Assembly: GCF_002896965.1 (NCBI RefSeq)
Contig: NZ_LYMM01000030.1
Location: 42,059 to 106,058, forward strand
DNA length: 64,000 nucleotides
Direction: 5' to 3'
Source: Novosphingobium guangzhouense
GTDB taxonomy: Bacteria > Pseudomonadota > Alphaproteobacteria > Sphingomonadales > Sphingomonadaceae
The first letter of the stretch is position 1. Every line of letters begins with the position of its first letter. The translations under genes were made by a program, and so were the position numbers. Positions 1 to 9,085 of this stretch are shown piece by piece. The notes under the pieces are model-generated. The model saw only the letters and a program-made list of their open reading frames with translations, was not told where the DNA came from and searched no databases.

Positions 1-881
1 CGGCGATGCCGGGGCTTGTCGAGGGCAGCGCTCCGGCCGGGCGGCTGACCGCTAAGATTGCGGAGCGTTGGGGCATGGAACGGGTGCCCGTGGCCGGCGG
101 CGCAGGCGACAACGCTGCCGGCGCGATCGGCCTTGGCGTCACCCATCCCGGCGAGGCTTTCCTCTCACTGGGAACGTCAGGGGTGATCTTCAGCGTCTCC
201 AACGGTTTCCAGCCCGATGTATCGCGCGGCATCCACGCCTTCGCGCATGCCCTTCCCGATACCTGGCACCGCATGACGGTCATGCTCTCAGCCGCCGCGT
301 GCCTCGACTGGGCGGCCCGAGTGCTGGCCTTTCCCGACGTCGCCGCGCTGTTGGCGCAGGCAGAAGAGGCATCGGTCCAGCCCGGTGTGATCTTCCTGCC
401 TTACCTGTCGGGCGAACGCTCTCCCCACCCCGATCCGGATGCGCAAGGGGTATGGTTCGGAATGACCTCGGCAACGACGCGCGCCGATCTGGCGAAGGCG
501 GTGCTCGAAGGGGTCGCGATGGGGCTGCGCGATGGTCTCGACGCGCTGGAAGCCGGCGGAGATGCCATAGGCGAACTGGCGATGGCGGGTGGCGGCTCGC
601 GATCGATGGTGTGGGGCCAGATCATAGCGGCAGCCCTTGGCCGTCCGCTAGTCTGGCGCGCCAATGCCGCTGTCGGGCCGGCGCTTGGCGCAGCGCACCT
701 GGCAAGGATGGCGATCGATGGTGTAGACACCTGCCCAGCCGCAGGCCCCGAAATCTCTCGTATCGAACCCGAAGCACGGCTGGCCGCCCGCATGGCCGAA
801 CATCAGCCGCGTTTCCGGGCGCTCTACACTGCGCTGAAGGATCACTGGATTCACGACATGCCCTCGGATCTCCGCGACTGA
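1..881 (+). CDS. xylB: Xylulokinase (FGGY family), 3' part, 5' end outside window
   Basis: C-terminal ~290 residues of a sugar kinase of the FGGY family. The best fit is xylulokinase, which phosphorylates D-xylulose with ATP to feed the pentose phosphate pathway. The visible part has the family's C-terminal ATPase-fold signatures: GAGDNAAGAIG near its start, the phosphate loop LGTSGVIF, FLPYLSGERSPHPDP and the FGGY_C adenosine motif MAGGGSRS. The reading frame is open back to the left edge, so the N-terminal FGGY_N domain and the start codon lie upstream. A different pentulose or hexulose kinase of the family cannot be excluded. The SDR downstream may belong to the same polyol/pentose route (inference). 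Confidence 0.8.
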   Translation, partial: AMPGLVEGSAPAGRLTAKIAERWGMERVPVAGGAGDNAAGAIGLGVTHPGEAFLSLGTSGVIFSVSNGFQPDVSRGIHAFAHALPDTWHRMTVMLSAAACLDWAARVLAFPDVAALLAQAEEASVQPGVIFLPYLSGERSPHPDPDAQGVWFGMTSATTRADLAKAVLEGVAMGLRDGLDALEAGGDAIGELAMAGGGSRSMVWGQIIAAALGRPLVWRANAAVGPALGAAHLARMAIDGVDTCPAAGPEISRIEPEARLAARMAEHQPRFRALYTALKDHWIHDMPSDLRD

Positions 882-1062
882 CCGGAATTGGAGCAAGGCC
901 GTTTCGCTGGGCGCAATGGCGGATCAGGTCAACGCAAGGAACCTCGTTGCAGGCGCAGGGGTTGAAATCTCGAAACCGGCAAAGCCCGGCGGCGGTCCCG
1001 TCAAGGCGCCGCCCTCCTTCACGACACGCGCCCCTGCGCCCCGCAACAAGGACACCCTTCTC

Positions 1063-1821
1063 ATGAACCGTTTCAACGGCAAGACCGTCATCGTCACCGG
1101 CTCCAGTTCGGGTATCGGCGCTGCCTGCGCCCGGCGTTTCTCGCAGGAGGGCGCCAACGTCACGCTCGTTGCCCGTACCCGCGATAAGCTGGAGGCAGTC
1201 GCTGCCGATCTCGATCCGGCCCGCACCCTCGTATGCGTCGCCGACGTGTCCTCGCGCGATGACGTGGCGCGCATGGTGGAGGAAACCGTCGCGAAGTTCG
1301 GCGGGATCGACGTTCTGCATTCAAACGCCGGCATTGCGGTGATGAAATCCTTCGAGGACACCACGCCCGAGGACTGGCGCCAGACGATGGCGATCGACGT
1401 TGATGGCCCCTTCCATTGCGCGCAGCTGGCGTTGCCGTACCTGAAAGCGAGCAAGGGCTGCATCGTTCACACCGCTTCGGTTTCCGGCACCGGAGGCGAC
1501 TGGGACATGACGGCCTACAATGCCGCGAAGGGTGCAGTCGTCAATTTCACCCGCGCGCTGGCGCTAGACCTCGGCAAGTTCGGCATTCGCGTCAATGCCG
1601 TCGCTCCCGCCCTTACCGAAAGCGACCTGACCAGGGACATGCTGGACGACGAAGAGCTGATCGCGAAATTCCACGAGCGCTCGGCGCTGGGCAAGCATGC
1701 AAAGGCAGAGGACATTGCCGGTCCCGTCGCCTTCCTCGCATCAGAAGATGCGGCGCTGGTGACGGGCGCGATCCTTGCCGTCGATGCGGGGATTTCCGCG
1801 TCGAACGGCCAGCCCGCCTGA
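1063..1821 (+). CDS. SDR family NAD(P)-dependent oxidoreductase
   Basis: Classical short-chain dehydrogenase/reductase of 252 residues, the usual length. The Rossmann glycine motif TGSSSGIG is near residues 11-18. The NAG motif (HSNAGIA), the catalytic serine region (VHTASVSG) and the YNAAK catalytic Tyr/Lys pair follow in order. I chose the ATG at 1063, preceded by AAGGA at a fair spacing. The open frame extends 49 codons further upstream, but that stretch is not SDR-like. The TGGDW segment before YNAAK recalls sugar-alcohol or 2,3-butanediol dehydrogenases, so a polyol substrate is plausible, as is a link to the upstream pentulose kinase. The substrate is not determined by the sequence. Confidence 0.85.
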   Translation: MNRFNGKTVIVTGSSSGIGAACARRFSQEGANVTLVARTRDKLEAVAADLDPARTLVCVADVSSRDDVARMVEETVAKFGGIDVLHSNAGIAVMKSFEDTTPEDWRQTMAIDVDGPFHCAQLALPYLKASKGCIVHTASVSGTGGDWDMTAYNAAKGAVVNFTRALALDLGKFGIRVNAVAPALTESDLTRDMLDDEELIAKFHERSALGKHAKAEDIAGPVAFLASEDAALVTGAILAVDAGISASNGQPA

Positions 1822-1860
1822 TCCACGCACAGCTTTCCCGTTATCCGCAGGAGTAAACCC

Positions 1861-3558
1861 ATGTCCCTCACCGTAGCCGAACTGCTTGTCGCCACGCTTG
1901 ACGAGATCGGCGCCCATCAGGTCTTCGGCATCGTCGGCGATGCGCTCAATCCGTTCACGGATGCGATCCGCCGCCAGGACAAGGTCCGCTGGATCGGCGT
2001 GCGCCATGAGGAAGGCGCCGCGCTCGCCGCTGCCGGGCAGGCCAAAGTCACCGGACGCCTCGGCGTATGCTGCGGCACTACAGGGCCGGGGGCCAACCAC
2101 CTCGTCGCCGGGCTTTACGAGGCGCGCAAGGACCACGCGCCGGTCCTTGCCATCTCGGGCGGCGTCGCCACGGCCAAGCGCGGCAGCGACTACCTGCAGG
2201 AGGACGATCCGGTCGCGCTGTTCCGCGATGTCGGCGTTTACAGCGAGATCATCGCCTCGCCCGATCAGGCAGCGGCGGTGATCCAGCAGGCGATCGCGCA
2301 TGCGTATGGCGAGCGAGGCGTCGCGCATATCTCGATCCCGCCCGAGGTTTTCGCCGCGAAAGTTTCCGCGCCGGTACCGAGCATTGCCACCCTGCGCCCC
2401 CGGCCTGAAATCGCACCGGCACCGACCGACATCGCCGCTCTGGCGCAGATGATAGGCGAGGCAAAGACCGTGGCCGTCCTGTGCGGCTTTGGCTGCCACG
2501 GCGCAGCGGAGGAGCTGAAAGCGCTCTCAGACCGTCTGAACGCACCGCTGATGCATACCTATCGCGGCAAGGATATTCTGCCTTACGACGATCCGCGCTG
2601 GATCGGCGGCATCGGCCTGATCGGCGGGCGGCCCGGCGTAGACGCTTTGCACAAGGCGGACCTCATGCTGATGCTGGGGACCGACTACCCCTATTCCGAA
2701 TTCCTCCCCACCAAGACGTGCGTGGTGCAGATCGACGAGCGCGCTTTCGCGCTGGGTCGCCGCACGCCGGTTGCCCTGGGCATAGTCGGATCGGTGCGCC
2801 CGGCCTTGCGCATGCTGCTCGACGCCTTGCCGCAGCGCAGCGACACCGCCTTTCTCGATACGGTGAATGCCGACCGCGCGAAGTGGGACGCAATGCTGGA
2901 CGAAAAGGCCGCGCTCGATCGAACGCCCGACATACTCCATCCTCAGGCCGTCGCGCGCGCGGTTAGCGATCGTGCCGCCGAGGACGCGGTGTGGGTGACG
3001 GATACCGGCGAGGTGACGCTGTGGGCGGCGAACTGGCTGCGCCAGAGCGGCCGACAGCAGATTACCGGCTCGTTCAACAATGCCGCCGTCGGCACCGGGA
3101 TGGGCATCGCCAACGGCGTTCAGGCACTCGATACCGCGCGGCAGGTGATTCTCCATGCGGGCGACGGCGGCTTCACCATGCTGCTGGGCGAATTCATGAC
3201 TGCGGTGGAGCACAAGCTGCCGGTTAAGGTGGTGGTCTACGACAACAGCGCATGGGGTCTCGTCCACCTCGAAATGGAGGGCGCGGGCGTGCCGCCGAGC
3301 GAAGGCGCATCGTTCCCAAACCTCGATTTCGCCGCTTTTGCGCAGGCCTGCGGCGCGCGCGGGTTTACGGCGAGGAAGCCGCACGAACTGACCGTCGCCG
3401 TGGACGCGTGGCTGGCCGAACCCGGCCCGGCGATCCTCCATGCTGTCGTCAATCCCGACGAGATACCCGCGATGCCGCATATCGATCCCGGTCAGGCGCT
3501 GCGCTTCGGCATCTCCAAGGTCAAGCAGGCGTTCGGCGCGCTGACCCGGCGGAACTGA
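1861..3558 (+). CDS. Thiamine-pyrophosphate enzyme, pyruvate oxidase/PoxB-like
   Basis: 565-residue TPP-dependent enzyme with the three-domain acetolactate synthase/pyruvate oxidase architecture. The N-terminal TPP_N domain has VRHEEGAA with the catalytic glutamate near residue 51 and GTTGPGANHL. A central domain (about 190-320) follows. The C-terminal TPP_C domain has GDGGFTMLLGE and YDNSAW, which hold Mg-diphosphate. Overall it resembles ubiquinone-dependent pyruvate dehydrogenase (PoxB), which turns pyruvate into acetate and CO2 at the membrane. The basic C-terminal tail (ISKVKQAF...) could be the membrane-binding helix. Acetate produced this way could be reactivated by the acs product encoded at 12161-14110. 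A related 2-oxo acid decarboxylase or oxidase is the main alternative. Confidence 0.8.
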   Translation: MSLTVAELLVATLDEIGAHQVFGIVGDALNPFTDAIRRQDKVRWIGVRHEEGAALAAAGQAKVTGRLGVCCGTTGPGANHLVAGLYEARKDHAPVLAISGGVATAKRGSDYLQEDDPVALFRDVGVYSEIIASPDQAAAVIQQAIAHAYGERGVAHISIPPEVFAAKVSAPVPSIATLRPRPEIAPAPTDIAALAQMIGEAKTVAVLCGFGCHGAAEELKALSDRLNAPLMHTYRGKDILPYDDPRWIGGIGLIGGRPGVDALHKADLMLMLGTDYPYSEFLPTKTCVVQIDERAFALGRRTPVALGIVGSVRPALRMLLDALPQRSDTAFLDTVNADRAKWDAMLDEKAALDRTPDILHPQAVARAVSDRAAEDAVWVTDTGEVTLWAANWLRQSGRQQITGSFNNAAVGTGMGIANGVQALDTARQVILHAGDGGFTMLLGEFMTAVEHKLPVKVVVYDNSAWGLVHLEMEGAGVPPSEGASFPNLDFAAFAQACGARGFTARKPHELTVAVDAWLAEPGPAILHAVVNPDEIPAMPHIDPGQALRFGISKVKQAFGALTRRN

Positions 3559-3710
3559 AGGGACGGGGTGCGCTCAAAAACGGTGCAGCTTATCGCTTTG
3601 CCTTAAGGCACCACCACCATGGCGCGCTGCCGGCACGCGGAGGCACTGATTGCATTATAGATGGGTGCCTTTCCGTCATCAGGCGCATCCAGCATCAGGA
3701 GGTTCGTCCG

Positions 3711-4238
3711 ATGAGCATCGTCGTCAATGGAATGCCTGCCGAAGTCCCCGGCGACCCCCGCGTTTCCCTGCTGGATTTCCTGCGCGAGCAGCTCCACCTG
3801 CATGGCACGAAGAAGGGCTGCGATCAGGGTGCCTGCGGCGCCTGCACGGTTCTGGCGGACGGCGAACGTATCCTGTCATGCCTTGCACTGGCGGTACAAT
3901 ACGACGGGCGCTCCATCACCACGATAGAGGGCGTCGGTTCAGCCACCGATCTGCACCCGCTCCAGCAGGCATTCATAGACCATGACGGCTTCCAGTGCGG
4001 CTATTGCACCCCCGGCCAGATTTGCTCCGCGATCGGCATGGCGGATGAAATCCGGCGCGGCGTCCCAAGCCATGTAACTGATGATCTCGATGCCGCGGAT
4101 ATGCCGTTCAGCCATGAGGAACTTCGCGAGAGGATGAGTGGGAACCTGTGCCGCTGCGGCGCGCATAATGGGATCATCGATGCCATAGCGACGACTTTAG
4201 CCCCGTTGCCAGAGCGGGCAACCGAGGCAGCGGAATGA
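3711..4238 (+). CDS. paoA: Aldehyde oxidoreductase, [2Fe-2S] small subunit (PaoA-like)
   Basis: 175-residue xanthine oxidase-family small subunit that carries electrons between the molybdenum site and FAD. The plant-type ferredoxin cluster has CDQGACGACTVL followed by a later Cys in ILSC. The second [2Fe-2S] domain has CGYCTPGQ and NLCRCGAH. I chose the ATG at 3711 because a full AGGAGG Shine-Dalgarno lies just upstream. E. coli PaoA carries a Tat signal; this one starts directly with MSIVVNG, so the complex is predicted to be cytoplasmic. It is the first of three overlapping genes, joined to the next by an ATGA overlap. Confidence 0.88.
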   Translation: MSIVVNGMPAEVPGDPRVSLLDFLREQLHLHGTKKGCDQGACGACTVLADGERILSCLALAVQYDGRSITTIEGVGSATDLHPLQQAFIDHDGFQCGYCTPGQICSAIGMADEIRRGVPSHVTDDLDAADMPFSHEELRERMSGNLCRCGAHNGIIDAIATTLAPLPERATEAAE

Positions 4239-5212
4239 CCCCGCTGCGCTACGCCCGTGCCGTCGACGCCCAGGACGCCGTACTGCAGGCCACGACCGGA
4301 GCGACGTATCTGGGCGGCGGCACCAATCTCGTCGATTTGATGCGAGAGACGATCGAGCGTCCCGAAAAGTTGGTGGACGTGTCCGGGCTTGCCGTCGGTG
4401 TCGAGGAGACCGAGAACGGCGGCCTGATGATCGGCGCCGGTACGCGAAACACTGCTATCGCGGCGCATCCCCTCGTCAGGCAGCGCTACCCCGTGCTTGC
4501 CCGCGCGATCCTTGCCGGTGCCAGCGCCCAGATCCGCAACATGGCGACGGCCGGCGGCAATCTGCTCCAACGTACCCGCTGTGCCTATTTCTACGACGAG
4601 AGCGGATCGCGCTGCAACAAGCGTCAGCCGGGACAGGGCTGCGACGCGCTCGGCGGCTTCAACCGGAACCACGCGATCCTTGGTGCTTCGGATGCGTGTG
4701 TCGCGGTACACCCGTCGGACATGGCCGTCGCGCTGGCGTCGCTTGATGCCGTTGTCCACACGCGCACCTCCAAAGGCGAACGGCAAATCGCGCTGACCGA
4801 ACTGCACCGGCTGCCGGGCGACCATCCTGATATCGAAACCGTGCTCGAACCGGGAGAACTCGTTACAGGCATCTCTCTGCCGCCGGCCCTCCCCCGTTCC
4901 ACCTATCGCAAGGTGCGGGACCGTTCGAGCTATGCCTTCGCTTTGGTTTCGGTCGCGGGCGCGATCGACTTGGCGGACGGGCATATCCGGGACGTGCGAC
5001 TTGCGCTTGGCGGTGTTGCGCCCCGGCCCTGGCGAGCCTACCGCGCCGAGGACGTTCTGCGCGGCGGCCCGATCGGCAAAGTTGCGTTCGCTGCTGCCGC
5101 CGATGCCGAACTGAGCCATGCCCAAGCGTTGCGGGACAATGGCTTCAAGATCGAACTCGCCCGTCGCACCATCGTCGCCGTGCTTGATGAACTGACGGGA
5201 GACCCGGCATGA
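4235..5212 (+). CDS. paoB: Aldehyde oxidoreductase, FAD subunit (PaoB-like)
   Basis: 325-residue medium subunit of a molybdenum hydroxylase, with a CO dehydrogenase flavoprotein-type FAD domain. The N-terminal GGGTNLVDLM contacts the FAD diphosphate. ATAGGNLLQRTRC is followed by two further cysteines (SRCNKRQPGQGC). Such a cysteine-rich insert binds an extra [4Fe-4S] cluster in PaoB-type and 4-hydroxybenzoyl-CoA reductase-type subunits, and is absent from ordinary xanthine dehydrogenases. The start overlaps the small-subunit stop (ATGA), and the same arrangement joins it to the large subunit, so the three are translationally coupled. Confidence 0.88.
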   Translation: MTPLRYARAVDAQDAVLQATTGATYLGGGTNLVDLMRETIERPEKLVDVSGLAVGVEETENGGLMIGAGTRNTAIAAHPLVRQRYPVLARAILAGASAQIRNMATAGGNLLQRTRCAYFYDESGSRCNKRQPGQGCDALGGFNRNHAILGASDACVAVHPSDMAVALASLDAVVHTRTSKGERQIALTELHRLPGDHPDIETVLEPGELVTGISLPPALPRSTYRKVRDRSSYAFALVSVAGAIDLADGHIRDVRLALGGVAPRPWRAYRAEDVLRGGPIGKVAFAAAADAELSHAQALRDNGFKIELARRTIVAVLDELTGDPA

Positions 5213-7536
5213 GCATCGCCAAGGACGCCAAGGGTCTCGCCCAGGGCATGGCGCAGAGCCTGATGGCCAAAGCCGTCGCACTGGCGCCCGACAACTGGGT
5301 TCCGGGGGGTGTGCCCGATCCGCTGATCGGCCGGCAGCATGGCCATCTGGGCCGTGCGGTGTCGAGAATCGACGGGCCGCTCAAGGTCTCCGGCACGGCC
5401 CGTTTCGCCGCCGATTTTCCGATGTCGGATATGGTCTATGCAGCCATCGTCTTCAGTACGATCGCAAAGGGCCGCATCGTGAGGCTCGACACCGTTCGCG
5501 CGCTGGCGGCCGATGGCGTGGTCGAGGTGATGACATACCGCAATGCGCCCCGCCTCGCGCCGCCGCCTGCCTTCATGTCCGACCCTAAGGCGGCCGGCGG
5601 GGACAGCCTGCCGGTGATGCAGGACGATCAGGTCCACTGGAACGGCCAGCCCGTCGCCGTCGTGCTGGCTCAAACGCAGGAACAGGCCAATCACGCCGCG
5701 TCTCTGGTCGATGTGACTTATGAAAGCGCTCCTGCCGTCACGGCGTTCGAGGACGCCCGCGCCAATGCACGGCCTGCGATGTTCATGGGGCAGCCGCTCC
5801 ACGATGAAAAGGGCAAGGCCAAGGCTGCGCTCGATGCGTCGGCGGTGCGCATCGATGCGACATACCGGACCCCGCGCCACAATCACAACGCCATCGAACT
5901 GCATGCCGTAACCGTGACGTGGCAGGACGATGTCCTGCGCATTCACGATGCCTCTCAACTTGTCAGTCATACGGCCTGGTCGCTCGGGCAGATGTTCGGC
6001 ATTCCCGAGGACAAGGTGATCGTCACCTCGCCTTACGTCGGTGGAGGTTTTGGCGGCAAGTGCATGTGGCAGCACCATGTTCTGGCCGCCGCCGCCGCGC
6101 AGCTTTGCGGCCGCCCGGTGCGGCTCGTCCTGTCACGCGAAGGCGTGTACCGACTGGTGGGCGGTCGCTCGCTGACCGAGCAGCAGGTCAGCCTCGGCGC
6201 AGATGCGGACGGCAGGTTGAAGGCGCTGATCCAGCGCGGCCTCACCGCGAAGACGCCCTCGAACGTCATGCCCGAGCCGTTCATCCTCGCCGCGCGCAGT
6301 TCCTATGCCGCCGAGACGATCGAACTCGATGTGCATACGGTTGAACTGGACCTGCTGGCCAATACCTTCATGCGCGCGCCGGGCGAGTCGGTGGGCACAT
6401 TCGCGCTGGAATCGGCGATGGATGAACTGGCCGAGGCGCTGAACATCGATCCCATTGAACTGCGCATCCGCAACGAACCCGAGGTCGATCCCCTGAACGG
6501 CCTGCCGTTTTCCTCGCGCCGTATCGTCGATGCCTGGCGCGCAGGTGCACAGGCGTTTGGGTGGGAACGTCGCAGTGTGGTGCCCGCCAGCCGGCGCGAA
6601 GGCGAATGGCTCATCGGCATGGGCTGCGCCAAGGGGACATATCCCTATTACCGAATGCCCGGCGGCGCGGCCCGACTTACCCTCACGCCGAAAGGCGCCA
6701 GCGTGGGAATCGCCGCGCACGAAATGGGCATGGGCACGGCCACCGCGCAAGTGCAGGTCACCGCTGAACGGCTCGGGCTGCCGATTGAGGCGGTGGATTT
6801 CGAGTACGGTGCCTCCACGCTTCCCGGCCCGGTGCTGGCGGGAGGATCGCAGCAGACCGCCGCCATCGGCGCGGCCGTTATCGCGGCGCACCGCCTACTC
6901 ATCAAGGAACTGCTGGGCATCATCGGCAACGATTCCCCGCTGGCAGGTCTGAAGCCCGACCACGTGGCGTGCCGGGATTCCGGCCTGTGCAAGCGTGACG
7001 ATCCGGAACGCCACGAGACATACGCCTCGATCCTCGCCCGCGCGGGTCAAAACAGCATAGAGGTGGTCGGCGAAGGTCCGCCGCCGCTCGAACTCATGCA
7101 CTGGTCGATGCACAGCCATGCGGCGATGTTCTGCGAGGCGCGCGTCAATGCGATCACAGGCGAACCGCGCGTCAGCCGCTTCCTCGGCTCTTTCGACTGC
7201 GGGCGCATTCTCAACCCCAAGACGGCGACCAGCCAGTTTCGCGGCGGCATCATCATGGGGCTGGGCCTTGCGCTGATGGAAGAAAGCCAGATCGACGAGC
7301 GCAATGGCCGGGTGATGAACCCCAGCCTGTCCGCATACCATGTACCGGTCCACATGGATGTGCCCGAGATCGACGTAATCTGGACCGACATCCCCGACCC
7401 GCACACACCGATGGGTGCGCGCGGCATCGGCGAGATCGGCATCACCGGCACGGCGGCAGCGGTCGCCAACGCAATCTACAATGCGACGGGAAAACGGGTG
7501 CGCGACCTGCCGATCACGCTCGACAAGCTGCTGTAG
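5209..7536 (+). CDS. paoC: Aldehyde oxidoreductase, molybdopterin-binding large subunit (PaoC-like)
   Basis: 775-residue catalytic subunit of the xanthine oxidase family. It holds the molybdenum cytosine dinucleotide cofactor and hydroxylates aldehydes to carboxylic acids. Family landmarks include the N-terminal hammerhead region starting at RIDGPLKVSGTARFAADF, the VGGGFGGK Mo-cofactor loop, RAPGE, and GARGIGEIGITG near the C-terminus, whose glutamate is the expected catalytic base. It overlaps the FAD-subunit stop by an ATGA. No XdhC/PaoD-type maturation chaperone gene follows; the next gene is ku after ~170 bases. Aromatic or aliphatic aldehydes are the likely substrates by analogy to PaoABC, but the sequence does not fix them. 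Confidence 0.88.
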   Translation: MSIAKDAKGLAQGMAQSLMAKAVALAPDNWVPGGVPDPLIGRQHGHLGRAVSRIDGPLKVSGTARFAADFPMSDMVYAAIVFSTIAKGRIVRLDTVRALAADGVVEVMTYRNAPRLAPPPAFMSDPKAAGGDSLPVMQDDQVHWNGQPVAVVLAQTQEQANHAASLVDVTYESAPAVTAFEDARANARPAMFMGQPLHDEKGKAKAALDASAVRIDATYRTPRHNHNAIELHAVTVTWQDDVLRIHDASQLVSHTAWSLGQMFGIPEDKVIVTSPYVGGGFGGKCMWQHHVLAAAAAQLCGRPVRLVLSREGVYRLVGGRSLTEQQVSLGADADGRLKALIQRGLTAKTPSNVMPEPFILAARSSYAAETIELDVHTVELDLLANTFMRAPGESVGTFALESAMDELAEALNIDPIELRIRNEPEVDPLNGLPFSSRRIVDAWRAGAQAFGWERRSVVPASRREGEWLIGMGCAKGTYPYYRMPGGAARLTLTPKGASVGIAAHEMGMGTATAQVQVTAERLGLPIEAVDFEYGASTLPGPVLAGGSQQTAAIGAAVIAAHRLLIKELLGIIGNDSPLAGLKPDHVACRDSGLCKRDDPERHETYASILARAGQNSIEVVGEGPPPLELMHWSMHSHAAMFCEARVNAITGEPRVSRFLGSFDCGRILNPKTATSQFRGGIIMGLGLALMEESQIDERNGRVMNPSLSAYHVPVHMDVPEIDVIWTDIPDPHTPMGARGIGEIGITGTAAAVANAIYNATGKRVRDLPITLDKLL

Positions 7537-7708
7537 CACAGGGCCCGGTCGATAATCTTCCACCGGCGTGAAGGTGTGTCGATCGATGGCCACAGCATGG
7601 CGAATCCCTTCGGCCAACTCTCCAAAGCCATGTCGCGCGCAGCTCCGTAATGCCACCGGGAACCACCTGCCCGCTCCCGGCTTGTGATGCGGAGGAAGGA
7701 GCCTGCTA

Positions 7709-8584
7709 ATGCCCGCACGCGCATACTGGAAAGGCCAAATTCGTCTGGCGCTCGTCTCGATCCCGATCGAGGTCTATCCGGCAACGCGATCGGGTGCGGC
7801 GATTTCCTTTCACCAGATCCATGAGCCCAGCGGCAAGCGCATCCGCTACGAGAAAGTCGCTCCCGGCGTCGGACCCGTGGACCGCGATGAGATCATCAAG
7901 GGTTTCGAAGTCTCCAAGGGCAGCTATGTCCTGCTCGACGAGGAGGAGATCGAGGCGGTCAAGATCGAGAGCCGCAAGACGCTGGAACTTGTCCAGTTCG
8001 TCGATGCCGACGAGATCGACGTGCTCTATTACGAAAAGCCCTACTTCGTCGTCCCTGCGGACGATCTGGCGGAGGAAGCCTATACGGTGTTGCGCGAAGC
8101 GTTGCGCAAGACGCGCAAGGTTGGCCTCGGCCAGTTGGCGGTTCGCGGGCGCGAGCAGCTAGTCTCGATCAAGCCCTGCGGGCGGGGGCTGGTGATGGAA
8201 GTGCTGCGCTATGCCGACGAGGTCCACAAGGCGCAGGGCTACTTCCGCGACATCGAGGATGCCAAGCCCGATACAGACCTGCTCGACCTTGCGACGACGC
8301 TGATCGACAAGAAGACCGCGCCGTTCAAACCCGCAGAGTTCCACGACCGCTATGTCGATGCGCTCCACCGCCTGATCGACAAGAAGGCCAAGTCGAAGAG
8401 CAACAAGCGCATTCTGGAGGATGTGGAGGAACCGGCCGGCGGCAAGGGCAACGTCATCGACTTGATGGCGGCGCTCAAGAAGTCGGTCGGGGACGGCAAG
8501 AGCAGCGCAAAATCGAGCTCACGCAAGCCTGCGGCGAAGAAGCCAGCAGCCTCTGGTGGCCCCCGTACCCGCAAGCGTGCCTGA
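7709..8584 (+). CDS. ku: Ku protein, bacterial non-homologous end joining
   Basis: 291-residue homodimeric Ku that threads onto double-strand break ends and recruits LigD. The Ku core runs from about residue 5 (YWKGQIRLALVSIPIEVYPAT, slightly shortened relatives are universal) to ~250, with the characteristic RIRYEKV and DLLDLATTLI stretches. The C-terminal ~45 residues are lysine/serine/alanine-rich, as in other bacterial Ku proteins, where this tail binds DNA. A strong GGAGGAAGGAG precedes the ATG. A MgtC-like gene and ligD follow on the same strand with 3-base and overlapping junctions, so the three form one transcription unit. Confidence 0.93.
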   Translation: MPARAYWKGQIRLALVSIPIEVYPATRSGAAISFHQIHEPSGKRIRYEKVAPGVGPVDRDEIIKGFEVSKGSYVLLDEEEIEAVKIESRKTLELVQFVDADEIDVLYYEKPYFVVPADDLAEEAYTVLREALRKTRKVGLGQLAVRGREQLVSIKPCGRGLVMEVLRYADEVHKAQGYFRDIEDAKPDTDLLDLATTLIDKKTAPFKPAEFHDRYVDALHRLIDKKAKSKSNKRILEDVEEPAGGKGNVIDLMAALKKSVGDGKSSAKSSSRKPAAKKPAASGGPRTRKRA

Positions 8585-8587
8585 GCG

Positions 8588-9085
8588 ATGGAGCTCAATG
8601 CGCCTATCCCCGTGACCGCCGTGGATGCCGAACTGTTGTGGCGTATCGGGGCGGCGGCGGTGCTTGGTCCACTACTGGGTCTAGACCGCGAAATGCGCGG
8701 TCATGCGGCAGGGCTGCGTACGCATGGTCTCATCTGCGTTTCGGCCGCCGCAATGACCGTCGCGGTAGTGGCGCTGTATCTTCAGTTCGACAGCGATGGC
8801 GAATCCCGCATGGATCCGCTGCGGATTTTTGAAGCGACCGGCGCGTTTGTCGGCTTTCTCGGTGCCGGCTTGATCGTTTTTGCCCGCGGCAAGCTGCATA
8901 ACCTGACCACCGCCGCTCATTTATGGCTGACTGCTGTCATCGGCGTGGCCTGCGGGGCCGGCCTTTGGCCGCTTGTCGCCGTGTGCGTGCTTGCCAGTGT
9001 GTTGATGCTCACGCTGCTGACCTTGATCGAAGGGGAATGGAGTCGCGATCGACGTATCGGGGCGCGAGGGAAGGACGACCCATGA
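8588..9085 (+). CDS. MgtC/SapB family membrane protein
   Basis: 165-residue integral membrane protein with the MgtC signature: an early GLDREMRGHAAGLRTHGLICV segment with the conserved Arg-Glu and GLRTH, then four or five hydrophobic helices. MgtC proteins help intracellular pathogens in low magnesium and modulate the F1F0 ATPase; environmental homologues are mostly uncharacterised. Only the N-terminal membrane domain is present, without the ACT-like C-terminal domain of Salmonella MgtC. It lies 3 bases after ku and overlaps ligD by ATGA, so it is part of the end-joining transcript. I cannot derive a role in repair from the sequence. Confidence 0.8.
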   Translation: MELNAPIPVTAVDAELLWRIGAAAVLGPLLGLDREMRGHAAGLRTHGLICVSAAAMTVAVVALYLQFDSDGESRMDPLRIFEATGAFVGFLGAGLIVFARGKLHNLTTAAHLWLTAVIGVACGAGLWPLVAVCVLASVLMLTLLTLIEGEWSRDRRIGARGKDDP

